64,000 nucleotides of DNA from Phytophthora sp. 'mugwort' (taxonomy: Eukaryota; Oomycota; Peronosporomycetes; Peronosporales; Peronosporaceae): contig JAUCEF010000005.1 in NCBI GenBank assembly GCA_033558025.1, forward strand, positions 2,666,001 through 2,730,000, in the 5' to 3' direction. Shown here piece by piece: positions 21,522 to 32,152 of the stretch. Both the position numbers and the translations under genes were made by a program. The notes under the pieces are model-generated. The model was not told the origin of the DNA. It did no database searches and saw only the letters and a program-made list of their open reading frames with translations. The number at the start of each line of letters is the position of its first letter. The stretch's first letter is position 1.

Positions 21522-22012
21522 TTAGTCCGTCTCGATGAGATCAGCCTCGTCCTTGTAGATCTGTCCACGAACGATGCAGATGCAGAAAATAATTAGCAGC
21601 GTGTTCGCGGTTAGTAAACGATTCTAGTAATGCTCACCCTCCCGAAGCGTTCGTAGCCGCCGTGCAGAATGAGTACGCGGGGCTTGTGTTTAACACCTTC
21701 CAGCACCACCTCCATTCGAGACTTAAACCTCTTGGCGCAGGACGGTCCGCGCACTTGGCTCATCATGCAGTGAAAGACAATGGCGTCTTCGTCCTTGTAC
21801 TTACTCACAAGGACGTCCACGTCGTCGTCGTCCATGAAATTATCCTCGGGGATATTCACCGCCGAGCAGATGTGGCCACCAGCATAGTCCGTGTCCCGCA
21901 CGTCGATGATGACGGGGCGTTGGCTGGATGTGCTGGGGTCGCGCAGGATCTCGGCGAGTGCCGAAGGCTGGATGTAGCGCGGAGGCTCCATGTACCCGAT
22001 CGGAAGCGACAT
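21522..22012 (-). CDS. CDC25/ACR2-like rhodanese phosphatase or arsenate reductase
   Basis: Two exons (21638-22012 and 21522-21560, intron 77 bp) encode 137 residues: a single rhodanese domain with PVIIDVRDTDYAGGHICSAV and the active-site loop HCMMSQVRGPSCAKRF, a HCX5R motif. Proteins of this size and loop include Arabidopsis CDC25/ACR2 and fission yeast Ibp1, which act as arsenate reductases or dual-specificity phosphatases. The catalytic Cys and Arg are present. Which activity dominates cannot be told from sequence. The last exon encodes only IYKDEADLIETD. Without splicing the frame would end VSITRIVY, so the two ends are alternatives and the spliced form is preferred for its good donor and acceptor. 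Confidence 0.85.
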
Positions 22013-22122
22013 TTAGAAATGAAAACATCTACAGTATGCCAGACAGTACCCAAATTGTTTTCGATATCTGTATTATGAGCACGAATAGGTACTTTTGTTC
22101 ATTGTTTTAAAGAGGAACAAAA

Positions 22123-22698
22123 TTACTTCTGATCGGGCTTGACAAGGTGTGCTTTTAGTGCCTCCAGAGCCTTGTAGCGGTGCGAGATCTGGTTCTTGGT
22201 ATTCTTCTCCATCTCGGCGTACGTCTGGTCGAATCCGTCCGGCTGGAAGACTGGATCCCATCCGAACGTGGTAGGACCGCGAGCCGGCACGATCTTGCCG
22301 TGTGTCTGACCGATAAACACTTGAGGTTCGGCGCCAGCCGGAGCATAGGCGAAGATGCACTGGGCGTAGGCGGACTTGTCCTCATAAGCGGCCAACATGT
22401 TGTTGAGGCCGTCGTGGCCTGTCTTCTCCAGAAACCACTTGATATACGGACCGGGGAGGCCTTTGAGCGCATTAAAGCACAACGACGTGTCCTCCACGAG
22501 CACGGCGCCCTGCACCTGCTTGGCCGCGAGACGACACTTCTCTTTGGCGATGTCGGCCGGCTCGCCCTGCAGCTCCGGTAGGTCCACAGCCTGGTTGCGC
22601 AGCTCGAAGGGGAACTCGGCGCCCAGGATGGCTACTACCTCCTTGAGCTTGTTGGCGTTGCCGGTCACGAACGTCAGCACGGGCTTCGCACTCGACAT
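22123..22698 (-). CDS. ITPA: Inosine triphosphate pyrophosphatase (Ham1/ITPA)
   Basis: An intronless frame encodes 191 residues from the ATG at 22698 ([20 protein letters not shown]). The frame is open further upstream, but the preceding residues have no family counterpart. Motifs match the Ham1 family: [10 protein letters not shown] binds the nucleotide phosphates, [20 protein letters not shown] is the catalytic and base-recognition segment, and [10 protein letters not shown] and [11 protein letters not shown] close the fold. The enzyme hydrolyses ITP, dITP and XTP to monophosphates, keeping deaminated purines out of DNA and RNA. Length agrees with human ITPA (194 residues). Confidence 0.95.
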   Translation of the reverse strand: MSSAKPVLTFVTGNANKLKEVVAILGAEFPFELRNQAVDLPELQGEPADIAKEKCRLAAKQVQGAVLVEDTSLCFNALKGLPGPYIKWFLEKTGHDGLNNMLAAYEDKSAYAQCIFAYAPAGAEPQVFIGQTHGKIVPARGPTTFGWDPVFQPDGFDQTYAEMEKNTKNQISHRYKALEALKAHLVKPDQK

Positions 22699-23089
22699 GT
22701 CTGCAATTAATAATGGTCCTCTGGGCGCCAATAGGCTCAGATGTGCATTGAATGTCGCACAACGTGTGCACAACACAACTGCTAGATGCTAAAAGACGAT
22801 TGGTACATGTATGCGCTCGGTATAATCAATAATATTCTTCAAGTACTCCAGAGTCGTACACACTCACGCCATCAAGATGACGCTTTCCATATTGTAGTGA
22901 TCGTGTAGGGATATCGCTCTAGCGGTTAAGAACTCGCTAGCCAGTGGTCGGTGGCCGTTGTGCAGTATGAAGACCTAAGTTACCTCGACAACTTCAACTT
23001 GCCATGAGCGAGCACAGGTTGCACGAATGTATGCGGGATCATGAAGCGACGCGCTTTTGCGGGACTTCAGTCGGATCTGCTCGCTCAGC
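22699..23089. other. Divergent spacer between ITPA and BBS2
   Basis: About 390 bp with no gene. It contains a short inverted repeat CTAGCG/CGCTAG near 22919-22943 and presumably the two promoters. No clear INR plus FPR pair was found on either strand. Confidence 0.4.
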
Positions 23090-25352
23090 ATGTTGCCAGC
23101 TTTCCAGGTGCATCTGCACCAGCCCATTCTTGAGCGCGTGGCTCAAGTCGGAAAGTTCGATGGCCGCCACCCCGCACTGGCGTGCGGCACCACCGCTGGC
23201 AAGGTATTTATCCACTCACCCAACGAGGAAACTTTCCGAGACAACACAGAGGCCGACAGCAACGAACAAAGCAGCGTGCGTTTCCTCAAGATCAACCGCA
23301 AGGTCACAGCGCTGGCTGCAGGCAAGTTTGAAGCCACAGACCTAGGCGACACGCTCGTGGTGGGCACGCAATCCAGTCTACTAGCTTACGATGTGGAGAA
23401 AAACTCCGATATCTTCTACAAGGACGTGCCTGACGGCGTGAGCGCCATGCTCTTTGCGCCAGCGCCACGCGCTGTCTCGTCGGCGAACTCTCCGTCACAG
23501 ATGGTCGTGGTGGGCGGCAACTGCTCACTGCAAGGCTTCGGTCGGGATGGCGGCGAGCTCTTCTGGACGGTCACAGGAGACCATGTTCGTGCCCTGACGG
23601 TGAACGACGTGACCGGTCATGGGCGCGATGAACTCGTCGCGGGGTCGGACGACTTTGAAATCCGAGCGTTCCAGAATGAAGAAGTGGTGTTTGAATGCAC
23701 GGAGACGAGTCGAATTCTGGCGCTCACAGCAATCAAGAAGCAAATGTTTGGCTATGCTCTTCAGAACGGCACAGTGGGTGTCTACAAGGGCAAGCATCGT
23801 GCGTGGCGCGTCAAGTCCAAGAACATTCCTACGGCGATTCATAGCTTTGATATTGATGGCGATGGAGAAAAGGAGATTATCATGGGCTGGAGCAACGGGA
23901 AATTCGAGTCGAGAAAATTAACGAACGGTGAAGCCGTGCACAAGGAAGTGCTCCCGTCAGCCGTGGCAGCTCTCGTGACGGCAGACTATCGCATGGACGG
24001 CAAGGAAGAGATCATTTGCTGTTCAGCCGGCGGAGAAATCCGTGGATATTTCACTGCCACGGGCGATTTTCCGACACCAGGGTCCTTCAATACTACTGCC
24101 GCGGACAAGGCTAGCCAGGAAGAAAAGGAGGTAGCGAAACTATCCAAGCACCGCGCCGCGCTGCAGCTTGAGATTAAAGCATTAGAGACGAACCAAACCG
24201 GTGGAGCTGCAGCTACTGCAGGAAAAGGGCTACGCATTCGCGCCGACACCAACATCAAGGTACGGTCACTGGCAAGCAAAACTGCTACAAATTTGGAGCT
24301 CGAAGTGTCAACTGAGAACGACGCAGTCATCAAGATGGTGGTCGTGTTTGAGTCTGAGGCGGGGATTTTCGAGGGTGAGTCTTTGGTCGTTCGTCCAACT
24401 ACCATGAGCTCGACAGTTCGAATCCCATTGAATTTGAGCAAGCACGCTGCAGCGCGTCTGGATTTCAAGATCCTCGTAGGGTTACGCGGTCACCACACGT
24501 CCTTCCACGTTTTTGAATCCACCTTCAAGCTGCCGAAGTTTGCTGCTTTTCATCATATCACCGGCGAAACTCCGGGCCCCCAGACTACCCCGGAAGGATC
24601 TGTGCGCTTTAATACGCCTGTCAAGCCCCAGCAAATGAATTCATGGCTGGACGATGCTTTTGTCTTAGCAGAGGCGATCCCAGAGACCTCTCAAGTGCAC
24701 TTGATGTTCCGTTCACTTCGTGACAATTCCCGGCTAAATATCTCCATGACACCACAAGAAACCGTGTTTCGAACGGACAATATGGAGCTAGCGGCTGAGC
24801 TTGTGCAGCACATGTGTGCATTTCTCGAGTGGCGCGAGCTGGAATCCGTGGCAGATTTCCCTCGACAAATGGAGGATTTCCGCAATTTGCTCGTTCGCGT
24901 GGATGAGAGCAATGCCATCCGACTCAAGCTCACGGGTGAAATGGCTGACGATTCTAATCAGGTCAAGAACCTCATTATTCGCGTTGAAGACTCGCGTATC
25001 CTCAACGACATGTAAGTGGTGTGCCGGTCCTTGTGCTCTATCATGGATGTTCCCACTTATTAACTCGGCCTGTTGATGTCCTTGTACACACAGGTCACGC
25101 ATGCGGCGGTTCTACTCCGAGTTGTTCTCGCTCAACAATCAGCTCCTGGGTGAGTACACAAAACGAAGCACCAACCACCAGGCGCTTCTAGATGCGCTAA
25201 AGGAGGTGAATAGCATGATCCAGCTCGCTGCACGGATGCGCTTCGGAAACGCCAAGTCGACGGTCATCGCAGCATGTCGCAAAGCTATCAAGAACAGCAA
25301 CATCCATGCGCTATTCTACATTGTGAAGACTGGAAAGGAAGAGCACCAGTGA
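23090..25352 (+). CDS. BBS2: BBS2, BBSome subunit
   Basis: Two exons (23090-25011 and 25094-25352, intron 82 bp) encode 726 residues; human BBS2 has 721. The ATG at 23090 gives [20 protein letters not shown], matching the normal start; the frame is open back to 23057 but adds unrelated residues. Family landmarks are [80 protein letters not shown] and [11 protein letters not shown], then the C-terminal helical part [23 protein letters not shown]2 has an N-terminal beta-propeller, a middle beta-sandwich and a helical end. The BBSome carries membrane cargo in cilia, which fits an organism with flagellated zoospores. Confidence 0.96.
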
Positions 25353-25452
25353 CTTGATTTGTTTCTCAGGCGCCTCCCTACTTCAAAAACGGTAAACTGG
25401 AAGGTTAATAAATCACCACCTTCCCTTCCACTTGTACCTACCAGTTCCTTAT

Positions 25453-27102
25453 TTACCCAAAGCGATGAGGACGGAAAGCGAGGGAGTCGCGCCACTTCGT
25501 ATCCTCGACTTCGTCATCTACATGTACCATACCAAATGCTTGCTTGTGTTTACGCTTTCCAGTTGAGCGTTCACCCGACACTTCCTTTGGGGGTGAAGCT
25601 GCCAGCACGTCGACCTCGTCACCGAACGAGATTCGCCTGACAATCCGAGGTGTCCTACAATCCACGAGCAACATGCGCATTAGATAATTATTCCCATATC
25701 TGTCGATCACGTGTACGCACTTTTCCTGTGGCTGCTCTTCTCTGGTCGTCCCAAACTCTGATACCTGCTGCGCCGCTATAGCATCGTCGATCTCCTTTTC
25801 GTCGTCCGATCCAAATGCTTCATAATGGGAGCGCTTGTCTAAACTTTGGGGAGTTGCCGTCGCAACACTGTCATTTTGCGGTTTAATATCTTGTCGGAAT
25901 AGCCGAGGGTGCTTGCGCTTTTCTTCAGATTGCTGAGGTACCCTAGCACAACCATTTGTCTGCTCATCATCCGACCTAAACGCTTCGTGATGCTTCCGCT
26001 TCGCCGTAGCTTGTAAAGCTGCAGCAGAACCACCGATTGCAAACGAAGCGCAGAATGCCTGGAAGTCTGCGGGAGGTTCACTTCGCTCGGACTCCTTCGT
26101 CTCTTCGTCTTCGTCAATGACCTTGAACTCATGTTGCTGTCCTAACGGTGATGGAATTTCCTGCTGTGTTGGCTTGGAAGTTTGGGAGATAAAGTATTTG
26201 GAAGGTTTCGTAGAACCAATTGCAGGGATAACAGGTACTGGGGCTGGAACAGGTGCAAACGCAAGTGCTGGAGCTGTTACTGGAGGTGGTGGTGGCATAT
26301 ACGACGTCGAAGTCGTAGCTTTCCGTCTCCTACGCGCTTCAATTAACGCGTCGAGCTTTGTAGCAGCCTCACTAGCTCCACTATACTCCACACTCTCCGG
26401 ATCATCCACTAACCGCACTGGTTTTCGTCTTAAGAACGTCGTTGATTCTCTTCGTTTCGCTGCCCTTGTATCTGACGCCTGCGTCCAATGTTCCTGCTTC
26501 TGTTGGCTTCCTCCATTATTTTCTTCGTATTTTTCTTCCTCACTAACCTCGTCAAATGAGAATCCACCACGTCGAGCTGTACGTGTTGCTAATGAATCAC
26601 TCATCGCCATCGGCGTCTGTCTCGTCGATTCAGCTTCCTCTCCACGTCTCGAGCTTTCATCTCTGTCATCTCCTAGCCCTCGTTTCCTGTTAATTCTCCC
26701 CTTAATTTCACTGCTTTTCCTGGACGATTTCGGCCTCGTCACCTTCACTGACGACGTTGGAGACGCCAATGAAAACGACGAAGGCAACGGCGCAGCTGCT
26801 GACCGCTGTTCGGCTCCACTTCCACCCGATAGCTGTCGCCTCTTCTGCGGCGAGTAGGGCGGCGTCTCGGCCAGCGCGCGTTGCAGCGACGCCACCTGAT
26901 GCTTTAGCGCCAGTCGACGCTGCTGGAACTCGCGCGCGGAGAGCGGGACGGCTGGCGCTCGCAGCGCCAAGCGCGGGATCTCTATGAGCAACCGACGCTG
27001 CAGCAGAAGCGGCACGAGAAGCTCCAGCAGCAACACGAGCGCACCGTAGTACAGACACAAGCGAAAGAGCAGAGAGTCCTCCTCCAGCGGCAGGAACAGC
27101 AT
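25453..27102 (-). CDS. Unrecognised protein with N-terminal membrane segment and KRKH-AF motif repeats
   Basis: A 549-residue frame from the ATG at 27102; the frame continues upstream only with a TTG start. Residues about 10-38 are strongly hydrophobic (LFRLCLYYGALVLLLELLVP), a likely signal anchor, followed by a basic helical stretch (REFQQRRLALKHQVASLQRA). A long Ser/Arg/Glu-rich low-complexity region follows. The C-terminal half repeats a short motif: KRKHHEAFRSDDE, KRSHYEAFGSDDE and KRKHKQAFGMVHVDDE, plus a weaker KRKHPRLF. A conserved-looking block, HVIDRYGNNYLMRMLLVDCR, lies near residue 455. I do not recognise the family and assign no function. It is convergent with BBS2. Confidence 0.7.
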   Translation of the reverse strand: MLFLPLEEDSLLFRLCLYYGALVLLLELLVPLLLQRRLLIEIPRLALRAPAVPLSAREFQQRRLALKHQVASLQRALAETPPYSPQKRRQLSGGSGAEQRSAAAPLPSSFSLASPTSSVKVTRPKSSRKSSEIKGRINRKRGLGDDRDESSRRGEEAESTRQTPMAMSDSLATRTARRGGFSFDEVSEEEKYEENNGGSQQKQEHWTQASDTRAAKRRESTTFLRRKPVRLVDDPESVEYSGASEAATKLDALIEARRRRKATTSTSYMPPPPPVTAPALAFAPVPAPVPVIPAIGSTKPSKYFISQTSKPTQQEIPSPLGQQHEFKVIDEDEETKESERSEPPADFQAFCASFAIGGSAAALQATAKRKHHEAFRSDDEQTNGCARVPQQSEEKRKHPRLFRQDIKPQNDSVATATPQSLDKRSHYEAFGSDDEKEIDDAIAAQQVSEFGTTREEQPQEKCVHVIDRYGNNYLMRMLLVDCRTPRIVRRISFGDEVDVLAASPPKEVSGERSTGKRKHKQAFGMVHVDDEVEDTKWRDSLAFRPHRFG

Positions 27103-27335
27103 GCTCTCAGCGTTTTCGCTTAGCGACTCAAAACTTGTGAGAAATACGCAATACAACTAGTAAATAGAAATTTTAATCAAAATTGATTGCCGACATAGAC
27201 AAATGCGCAGGATCGTGGATATTAACAGCAACGGCTTAGCAGCAGCAGCAGTGCTACTGCATGTAGCACGAAATCCTTCCAGATATTACTGTATGTATAT
27301 TTCCTACTGGTGTTCAATGGACAGACCTGACAAAT

Positions 27336-28835
27336 CTATCGGTACTTGTCCATGAATTTCGCGTGGAACTTGGCCGTCTTCTGGATCACCTCGTCCACAG
27401 CCTCTTCGGGTGGCAGAATCGTTGAACGGAAGTGCCACGTGCCCGCCTTCTGACCGAAACCCGAGCCAGGCACGACTACGATTCCCGTCTCGTCCAGCAT
27501 CTGCATGCAGTAGAACGCGTCGGGCGCCATGCCCGCAGCCTTGGCGGCCTCAACGGCCTTGGGAGGAAGCGTGATGCTGGGGAATGTGTACATGGCACCC
27601 TCGGTCTCGTTGCACGTGACGCCCTCGAGCTCGTTGAAGGCCTTCACAAGTTTCAAAGCACGGCGCTTGAGTGCCTCAAGCGTACCGTCACGCTGCTCGG
27701 TGTAGCGCTGGTACGATGCGTCGCCGGGCTGAGGTGGGTTGGTCATCATCCCAACCATTAGCTGGCCCTCTATATTTGAGCACAGGTTCACCGACATGAG
27801 CTTGTAAAGCTGATCCTTGGCACCCTCGTCAATGTTGACCAGCTCCATGTAGCCACCGCGACGGCCGCACTCGCCCGTAAAACCCTTGGACGTCGAATGG
27901 AACGAGATCAGCTCGACATTGTCGTATTCCTTGCCCATGTCACGTAGTACCTTCTTGAATGATACAAATTTCTTCCCCTCAGCATACACGTTCTCCTGAT
28001 ACACCTCGTCAGCCAGGACCAAAATGTCCTCTTTCTTGCAGAACTTGATGATCTCCTCAATGTTCTTCGATGACAGGCACTGACCAGTAGGATTACCAGG
28101 GTTGATCACAGCCATGGCACGTACGGTCTTGCCCGCATCACGAGCCTCCTTCACTGCACGCGCCAGCTCCTTGACATCAAGACCCCAGGCGTTCACCTCG
28201 TCCAGGTAGTAGCCAACCAAAGAGCCGCCGTTGATGGCGATGGCCGCAGAGTACAGTGGGTACTGAGGAATTGGGGCTAGGATGGCGTCGTTCTCATTGC
28301 GGATTAAAGCCAACAGCGAGTTCTGTACGGCCGGACTGGCGCCGTCCGTGAGGTAAATGTCCTCCGGGTCGGCCGGGTGGCCGTCGCGACGCTGCATGAA
28401 GCGCGCGACCTCCTCGCGCACGACGGCCGATCCCTTGCTGTGTCCGTAGGCCCCCGTGCCGCCCACGATGTTGTCGATGTAGAACTTGGCCCGCGCGATC
28501 GCGTCCGGCGGGAAGAGCTTCTGCGCCTCCGGCTGGTTCACGAGGCCCGGCACGTTGACGAGGGCCAACACCTGACGGTGGAACTCGATGGGCTTCTGAT
28601 TGAGCACCTGCGGGTTGCCGATATTGCACGGGATGACCTTGTCGAAGGGGAGCGACACATCACCGCGGGCCAGGCGGTCTTCGTACTCGTTGGAGCGCAG
28701 CACCAGCGCGCCGCGCACAGCGTACTCGGCCTTGATGATATTGGGGTTCACCGTATCGGCCGTGAGCACGGCGAATCCGCGGCTGGCCAGGGACGACGAG
28801 GCGCGCAGCTGCTTGAAGGCCTGACGAGCAAGCAT
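27336..28835 (-). CDS. ALT: Alanine aminotransferase, mitochondrial form
   Basis: An intronless frame encodes 499 residues of a fold-type I PLP enzyme that interconverts alanine and 2-oxoglutarate with pyruvate and glutamate. The N-terminus MLARQAFKQLRASSSLASRG is rich in Arg, Ser and Ala with no acidic residues, as expected for a mitochondrial targeting peptide. Family motifs are NIGNPQ, GAYGHSKGSAVVREEVA, YLTDGASPAVQ, VINPGNPTGQCLS, LADEVYQENVY and the PLP-lysine segment SFHSTSKGFTGECGRRGGYM. A cytosolic paralogue lies at 59818-61293 on the opposite strand, with stretches almost identical at the DNA level. The Initiator TCATTCT at 28896-28902 suggests a 5' leader of about 65 nt. Confidence 0.95.
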   Translation of the reverse strand: MLARQAFKQLRASSSLASRGFAVLTADTVNPNIIKAEYAVRGALVLRSNEYEDRLARGDVSLPFDKVIPCNIGNPQVLNQKPIEFHRQVLALVNVPGLVNQPEAQKLFPPDAIARAKFYIDNIVGGTGAYGHSKGSAVVREEVARFMQRRDGHPADPEDIYLTDGASPAVQNSLLALIRNENDAILAPIPQYPLYSAAIAINGGSLVGYYLDEVNAWGLDVKELARAVKEARDAGKTVRAMAVINPGNPTGQCLSSKNIEEIIKFCKKEDILVLADEVYQENVYAEGKKFVSFKKVLRDMGKEYDNVELISFHSTSKGFTGECGRRGGYMELVNIDEGAKDQLYKLMSVNLCSNIEGQLMVGMMTNPPQPGDASYQRYTEQRDGTLEALKRRALKLVKAFNELEGVTCNETEGAMYTFPSITLPPKAVEAAKAAGMAPDAFYCMQMLDETGIVVVPGSGFGQKAGTWHFRSTILPPEEAVDEVIQKTAKFHAKFMDKYR

Positions 28836-28895
28836 ATTGCGTGTGTGTCTGGAGGCTACTTGCTAGTAGTGCTTGCGGGACCGGCGGCGGCTTGA

Positions 28896-28902
28896 AGAAT
28901 GA
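28896..28902 (-). promoter_or_regulatory. Initiator-like element of mitochondrial AlaAT
   Basis: On the minus strand the sequence reads TCATTCT, matching YCAYTYY, about 61 bp before the AlaAT start codon. Confidence 0.45.
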
Positions 28903-30625
28903 GGCGAGCGCGACTGTATCATGCTCGCAGTTGGGTGACCTTTCTTTGCAACGCAATGCTTTTCGTTTCCTTTGCAACACGCCAAAAAGGGCAATTGCCC
29001 AATCCGGTGCTAAAACTCAAACAACTTTCTTAATGAGGCACTTACCTACATTTTGAGAACTCTCATGGCTCGTGGTGATGAAAGCAACAGGGGCAACATG
29101 TTTGGGGCGAAGCCTGAAATTACTTATCAATGTGCTTCGCCCGGTTATCACGACTGAGGCCTCGTAACTAAAAACAATGTTGCAATGTGAGCTATAAAGC
29201 GGCCACTTTAAACAATTGGCTGGTGGTGCTGTCATCTCACTGGTTTAACTGATAATAGAAAGCTATAATTTAACTGGAGAAATATCCCAGTGCATTATAC
29301 ATAGTAATACCGGTATTATTAATTGCTGGTATGTGGATTGGTTTCATCGATTTCGCTGTCGCATGGACAAACCGGGCGAGCGGAACCCTGGGACGTAAAT
29401 TGAACTAGCAAAAGCTTTTGGGAAAGGCACCGGCTGGTTCAAACCCACGTCACTGACACACTTGGGACGCACGCACCGACACAGAATTCTTATGCCAGCT
29501 TTTTTCCTCATTCTACCATTACTCCATGAGTTCTGCGCTTACATGGTGGAGAAGAAGACTTTTAAATGAGTTTAGCGCCAAACAAATACAATGTACATGC
29601 CGTCACGCGATTACCAAGCGAGGACTTAAGTGGAGGCAATGTGCGTGATTCCCTTGACACGGTATCGTTCATGTTACACTGTACAGGGTACCATGATGGT
29701 ACAATACGTACTGTATGATAGTATCGTAGAGACTGACACGAGTTCTTGTCTGACGTCACTGGAAGTTTCGTTGCCAGCAATTTGCTGGCAACGATATATT
29801 GCTGGCAGCGACTGCCATCGCAGCCAGGTAGAACCGGCTACTTCTGCTCCCGCAATGCTCGTCGATTCAAAGTTTGATAGAGCTACATGCTGTACTGTAT
29901 GAGTTGATTGGAGTCTACAAGTTGGAGATGGTTCACGCTTCGATCGATCATTTACAGAGGGTGGGAAGGGAAGCAAATCTTCAAGACGCGGGTTGGCCTC
30001 GATCATCGAGTCGATGCTGGCCAAGTGGGCCACACTCTGGAGTCCACAGTGGAGTCGGACTTTCGAGGCGGAGCTGGCGCAGTTGGAGCGAGCCGCAGTT
30101 CAAGTTGACCGCACCCTATCTGGATATTTTCGCTTTGCTGCAAACAAAGCAGTAACCAACGAATCGGATTTTTTTTGTCTCAGTTTCCCTCATCAGAGAG
30201 GTAATACCTCAATAAAGGATCGACCTCTTAATCCTGCACGAGCATCCCCGCCACAAGAACGGCTATGGTTCAGAAGAAAGGCCAAATCATGGAAAATGGT
30301 CACTATCAGCAACACTGATTGGTGTGACGCGCCGTGAATCTGCGCGCATTTGACAAGTACTGATGTGTTCCTCGGTATATCTCGTGCCGGCACTCAACAC
30401 AACGATTTGCGGCAAAAGGCTTGTCAGTCGACTCGAATGCGCCACAATTAACTGCTCAAGCGATGGGTGGCAGTAGCGCTGCTACTAGCAGGAGCAGCAA
30501 CTTGTTACCACCAATGTACTTCTGCAAAAAGTTGTTCACGATTGATGATATATTGACAAGCACGACGCCTTCACTAACTCGATTCAGGCGCTACTCGCCT
30601 TTTTCTGACTTGCATAGCTGTCGGC
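28903..30625. other. Long intergenic region between AlaAT and PFK
   Basis: About 1.7 kb without a supportable gene. Short open frames on both strands lack family features. It contains a near-perfect palindrome at 29770-29792 and a third copy of its half-site soon after. The 3' flank of PFK occupies the right end. Confidence 0.4.
29770..29792. repeat. 23-bp palindrome
   Basis: GTTGCCAGCAA and its exact reverse complement TTGCTGGCAAC are separated by one base. The half-site TTGCTGGCA recurs at 29799-29807. It could be a regulator-binding dyad or a small hairpin. Confidence 0.6.
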
Positions 30626-32152
30626 TTAGTCGGAGGATTTGGCGCCCTTGATGCCGCCCTCGTGGGCAGTGTTGGGCTGACGCGTCAGGCACAGCACACG
30701 CTCCCATGTGCGGCCAAAGGGGTCCATGCACCGCGGCGAGTTGCGCGTGATAGCCTCGATCGGGAAGTACACGACACGGTTGGCGCTGAGGCCGACCGTA
30801 AAGCCGGTGTAACCCGCCATGGCACCGTGCACGGCGTTCTGGCCCAGTAGCATGCAGTACAGACTGTCGGCGGCATTGGCCGCCACCGAACGGATCATGT
30901 ACGAGGGGTCAATGTACTTGACAGTGCATTCCTTACCCTTCTTGGCGAAGTGCTCCTGGATGCGGTCCTTCATGAAGGCACCAATGGGCGGCAGCTTCTT
31001 GTTACCACCGGCGTCGGCCTCCACCGACGTGCCTAGCAGTTCCTCGCCTGCGCCCTCAGCGACGACGACGACACCATGGCCCTGCTCCTCCACCACACGC
31101 TCAAGGTGGTCCAGGCAGCTGCGGGGACCGTCCAGCTCAATCGGGATTTCCGGGATCAGACAGAGATTGACGTCGCCGCTGGAAAGCGACGCGTGGGCGG
31201 CGATGAAACCGGCGCTACGACCCATAAGCTTGACGACACCAATACCGTTGGGCACGCAGCGAGCCTCTGTACTGGCCGAACGAATGGCGCGCTGGGCTTC
31301 CTCAACGGCCGTATTGAAGCCGAAACTGCGGTCCAAAAGGTCCACATCGTTATCGATCGTCTTGGGCACACCTGCGACAGCGACTGCCAGCTTGCGGCGA
31401 CGGCACTCCTCCGAAATCTTGTTGGCAGCACGATGAGTACCGTCACCGCCAATCACATACACCTGCGAGACGCCGTGCGTGGTCAGAAAGTTAATGATCT
31501 TGTCCAGGTCGAAGCCACCACGGTTGGAGCCGAGGATGGTGCCACCGTAGTGGTGAATGTTAGCCACGGACTTGGGGGTCAGCATGATGGGGGCCTCTTT
31601 CTGATCCATGGAGGTCCAGTTGTAGAAGCCGGCGAAGCCCATGCGGATGCCGTAGATCTCGCGCACACCGTACAGGTTCCACAGGGCGAGAGTGACGTCG
31701 CGCACGACGTTGTTGAGGCCGGGGCACAGGCCGCCGCAGGTCACGACCGCGGCCTTGACCTTAGTCGGGTCGAAGTACGTGTTCTCACGCGGGCCAGCAC
31801 GCACGTAGGCACGCGAGACGGCCTCCTGCGTGTCGTTGCGGCGGATGTCGCCCAGGATCACGTCTGACTCGCCCATGATCTTGTTGTAAGTGCTCTTGCG
31901 CTCCACCGAGTCGTCGGCCTGCGTGTCGAGCTTGCGGCGGTTGCAGACCTGGCTGTCCTCCTCCGGCAGCCATTGACGGAGGTTGGGTACAGGCAGCAGA
32001 AACGTCTTCTCGATGCTGACACCGTCGACCAGGATCATCTCGCCAAAGCCCTTGGGGTGCTTGCTGGCGAACGGCGCAGCCTTGTGCGCGGCTTGGAAAG
32101 CGGCGGCCGACGAGTCCACGGACACGCGGCGGGAGAAACCCTTGGAGCTCAT
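30626..32152 (-). CDS. PFK: 6-phosphofructokinase, plant-type clade
   Basis: A 508-residue frame from the ATG at 32152 (MSSKGFSRRVSVDSSAAAF). The frame is open to 32359, but an Initiator-like CCACTTCC lies about 50 bp before 32152, so the later start is preferred. PFK phosphorylates fructose 6-phosphate in glycolysis. Motifs are VVTCGGLCPGLNNVVRD (phosphate donor loop), YGIRMGFAGFY, VIGGDGTHRAANKI, GVPKTIDNDVDLLDRSFGFN (catalytic Asp in TIDND) and KLMGRSAGFIAAHASLSSGD. GGDGT, rather than GGDD, favours ATP as donor, while PKTIDND is shared by plant PFKs and PPi enzymes, so donor specificity is not certain. The N-terminal 60 residues are less conserved and could carry regulation. It has no intron. 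Confidence 0.92.
   Translation of the reverse strand: MSSKGFSRRVSVDSSAAAFQAAHKAAPFASKHPKGFGEMILVDGVSIEKTFLLPVPNLRQWLPEEDSQVCNRRKLDTQADDSVERKSTYNKIMGESDVILGDIRRNDTQEAVSRAYVRAGPRENTYFDPTKVKAAVVTCGGLCPGLNNVVRDVTLALWNLYGVREIYGIRMGFAGFYNWTSMDQKEAPIMLTPKSVANIHHYGGTILGSNRGGFDLDKIINFLTTHGVSQVYVIGGDGTHRAANKISEECRRRKLAVAVAGVPKTIDNDVDLLDRSFGFNTAVEEAQRAIRSASTEARCVPNGIGVVKLMGRSAGFIAAHASLSSGDVNLCLIPEIPIELDGPRSCLDHLERVVEEQGHGVVVVAEGAGEELLGTSVEADAGGNKKLPPIGAFMKDRIQEHFAKKGKECTVKYIDPSYMIRSVAANAADSLYCMLLGQNAVHGAMAGYTGFTVGLSANRVVYFPIEAITRNSPRCMDPFGRTWERVLCLTRQPNTAHEGGIKGAKSSD

Noticed and set aside
22905..22960. tRNA gene between ITPA and BBS2
   Set aside because: Only an A-box-like CTAGCGGTTAAGA is present; no B box, acceptor pairing or anticodon stem follows.
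31076..31867. 263-codon plus-strand frame opposite PFK
   Set aside because: It mirrors the codon bias of the PFK gene, has low-quality composition and no start context or domain.
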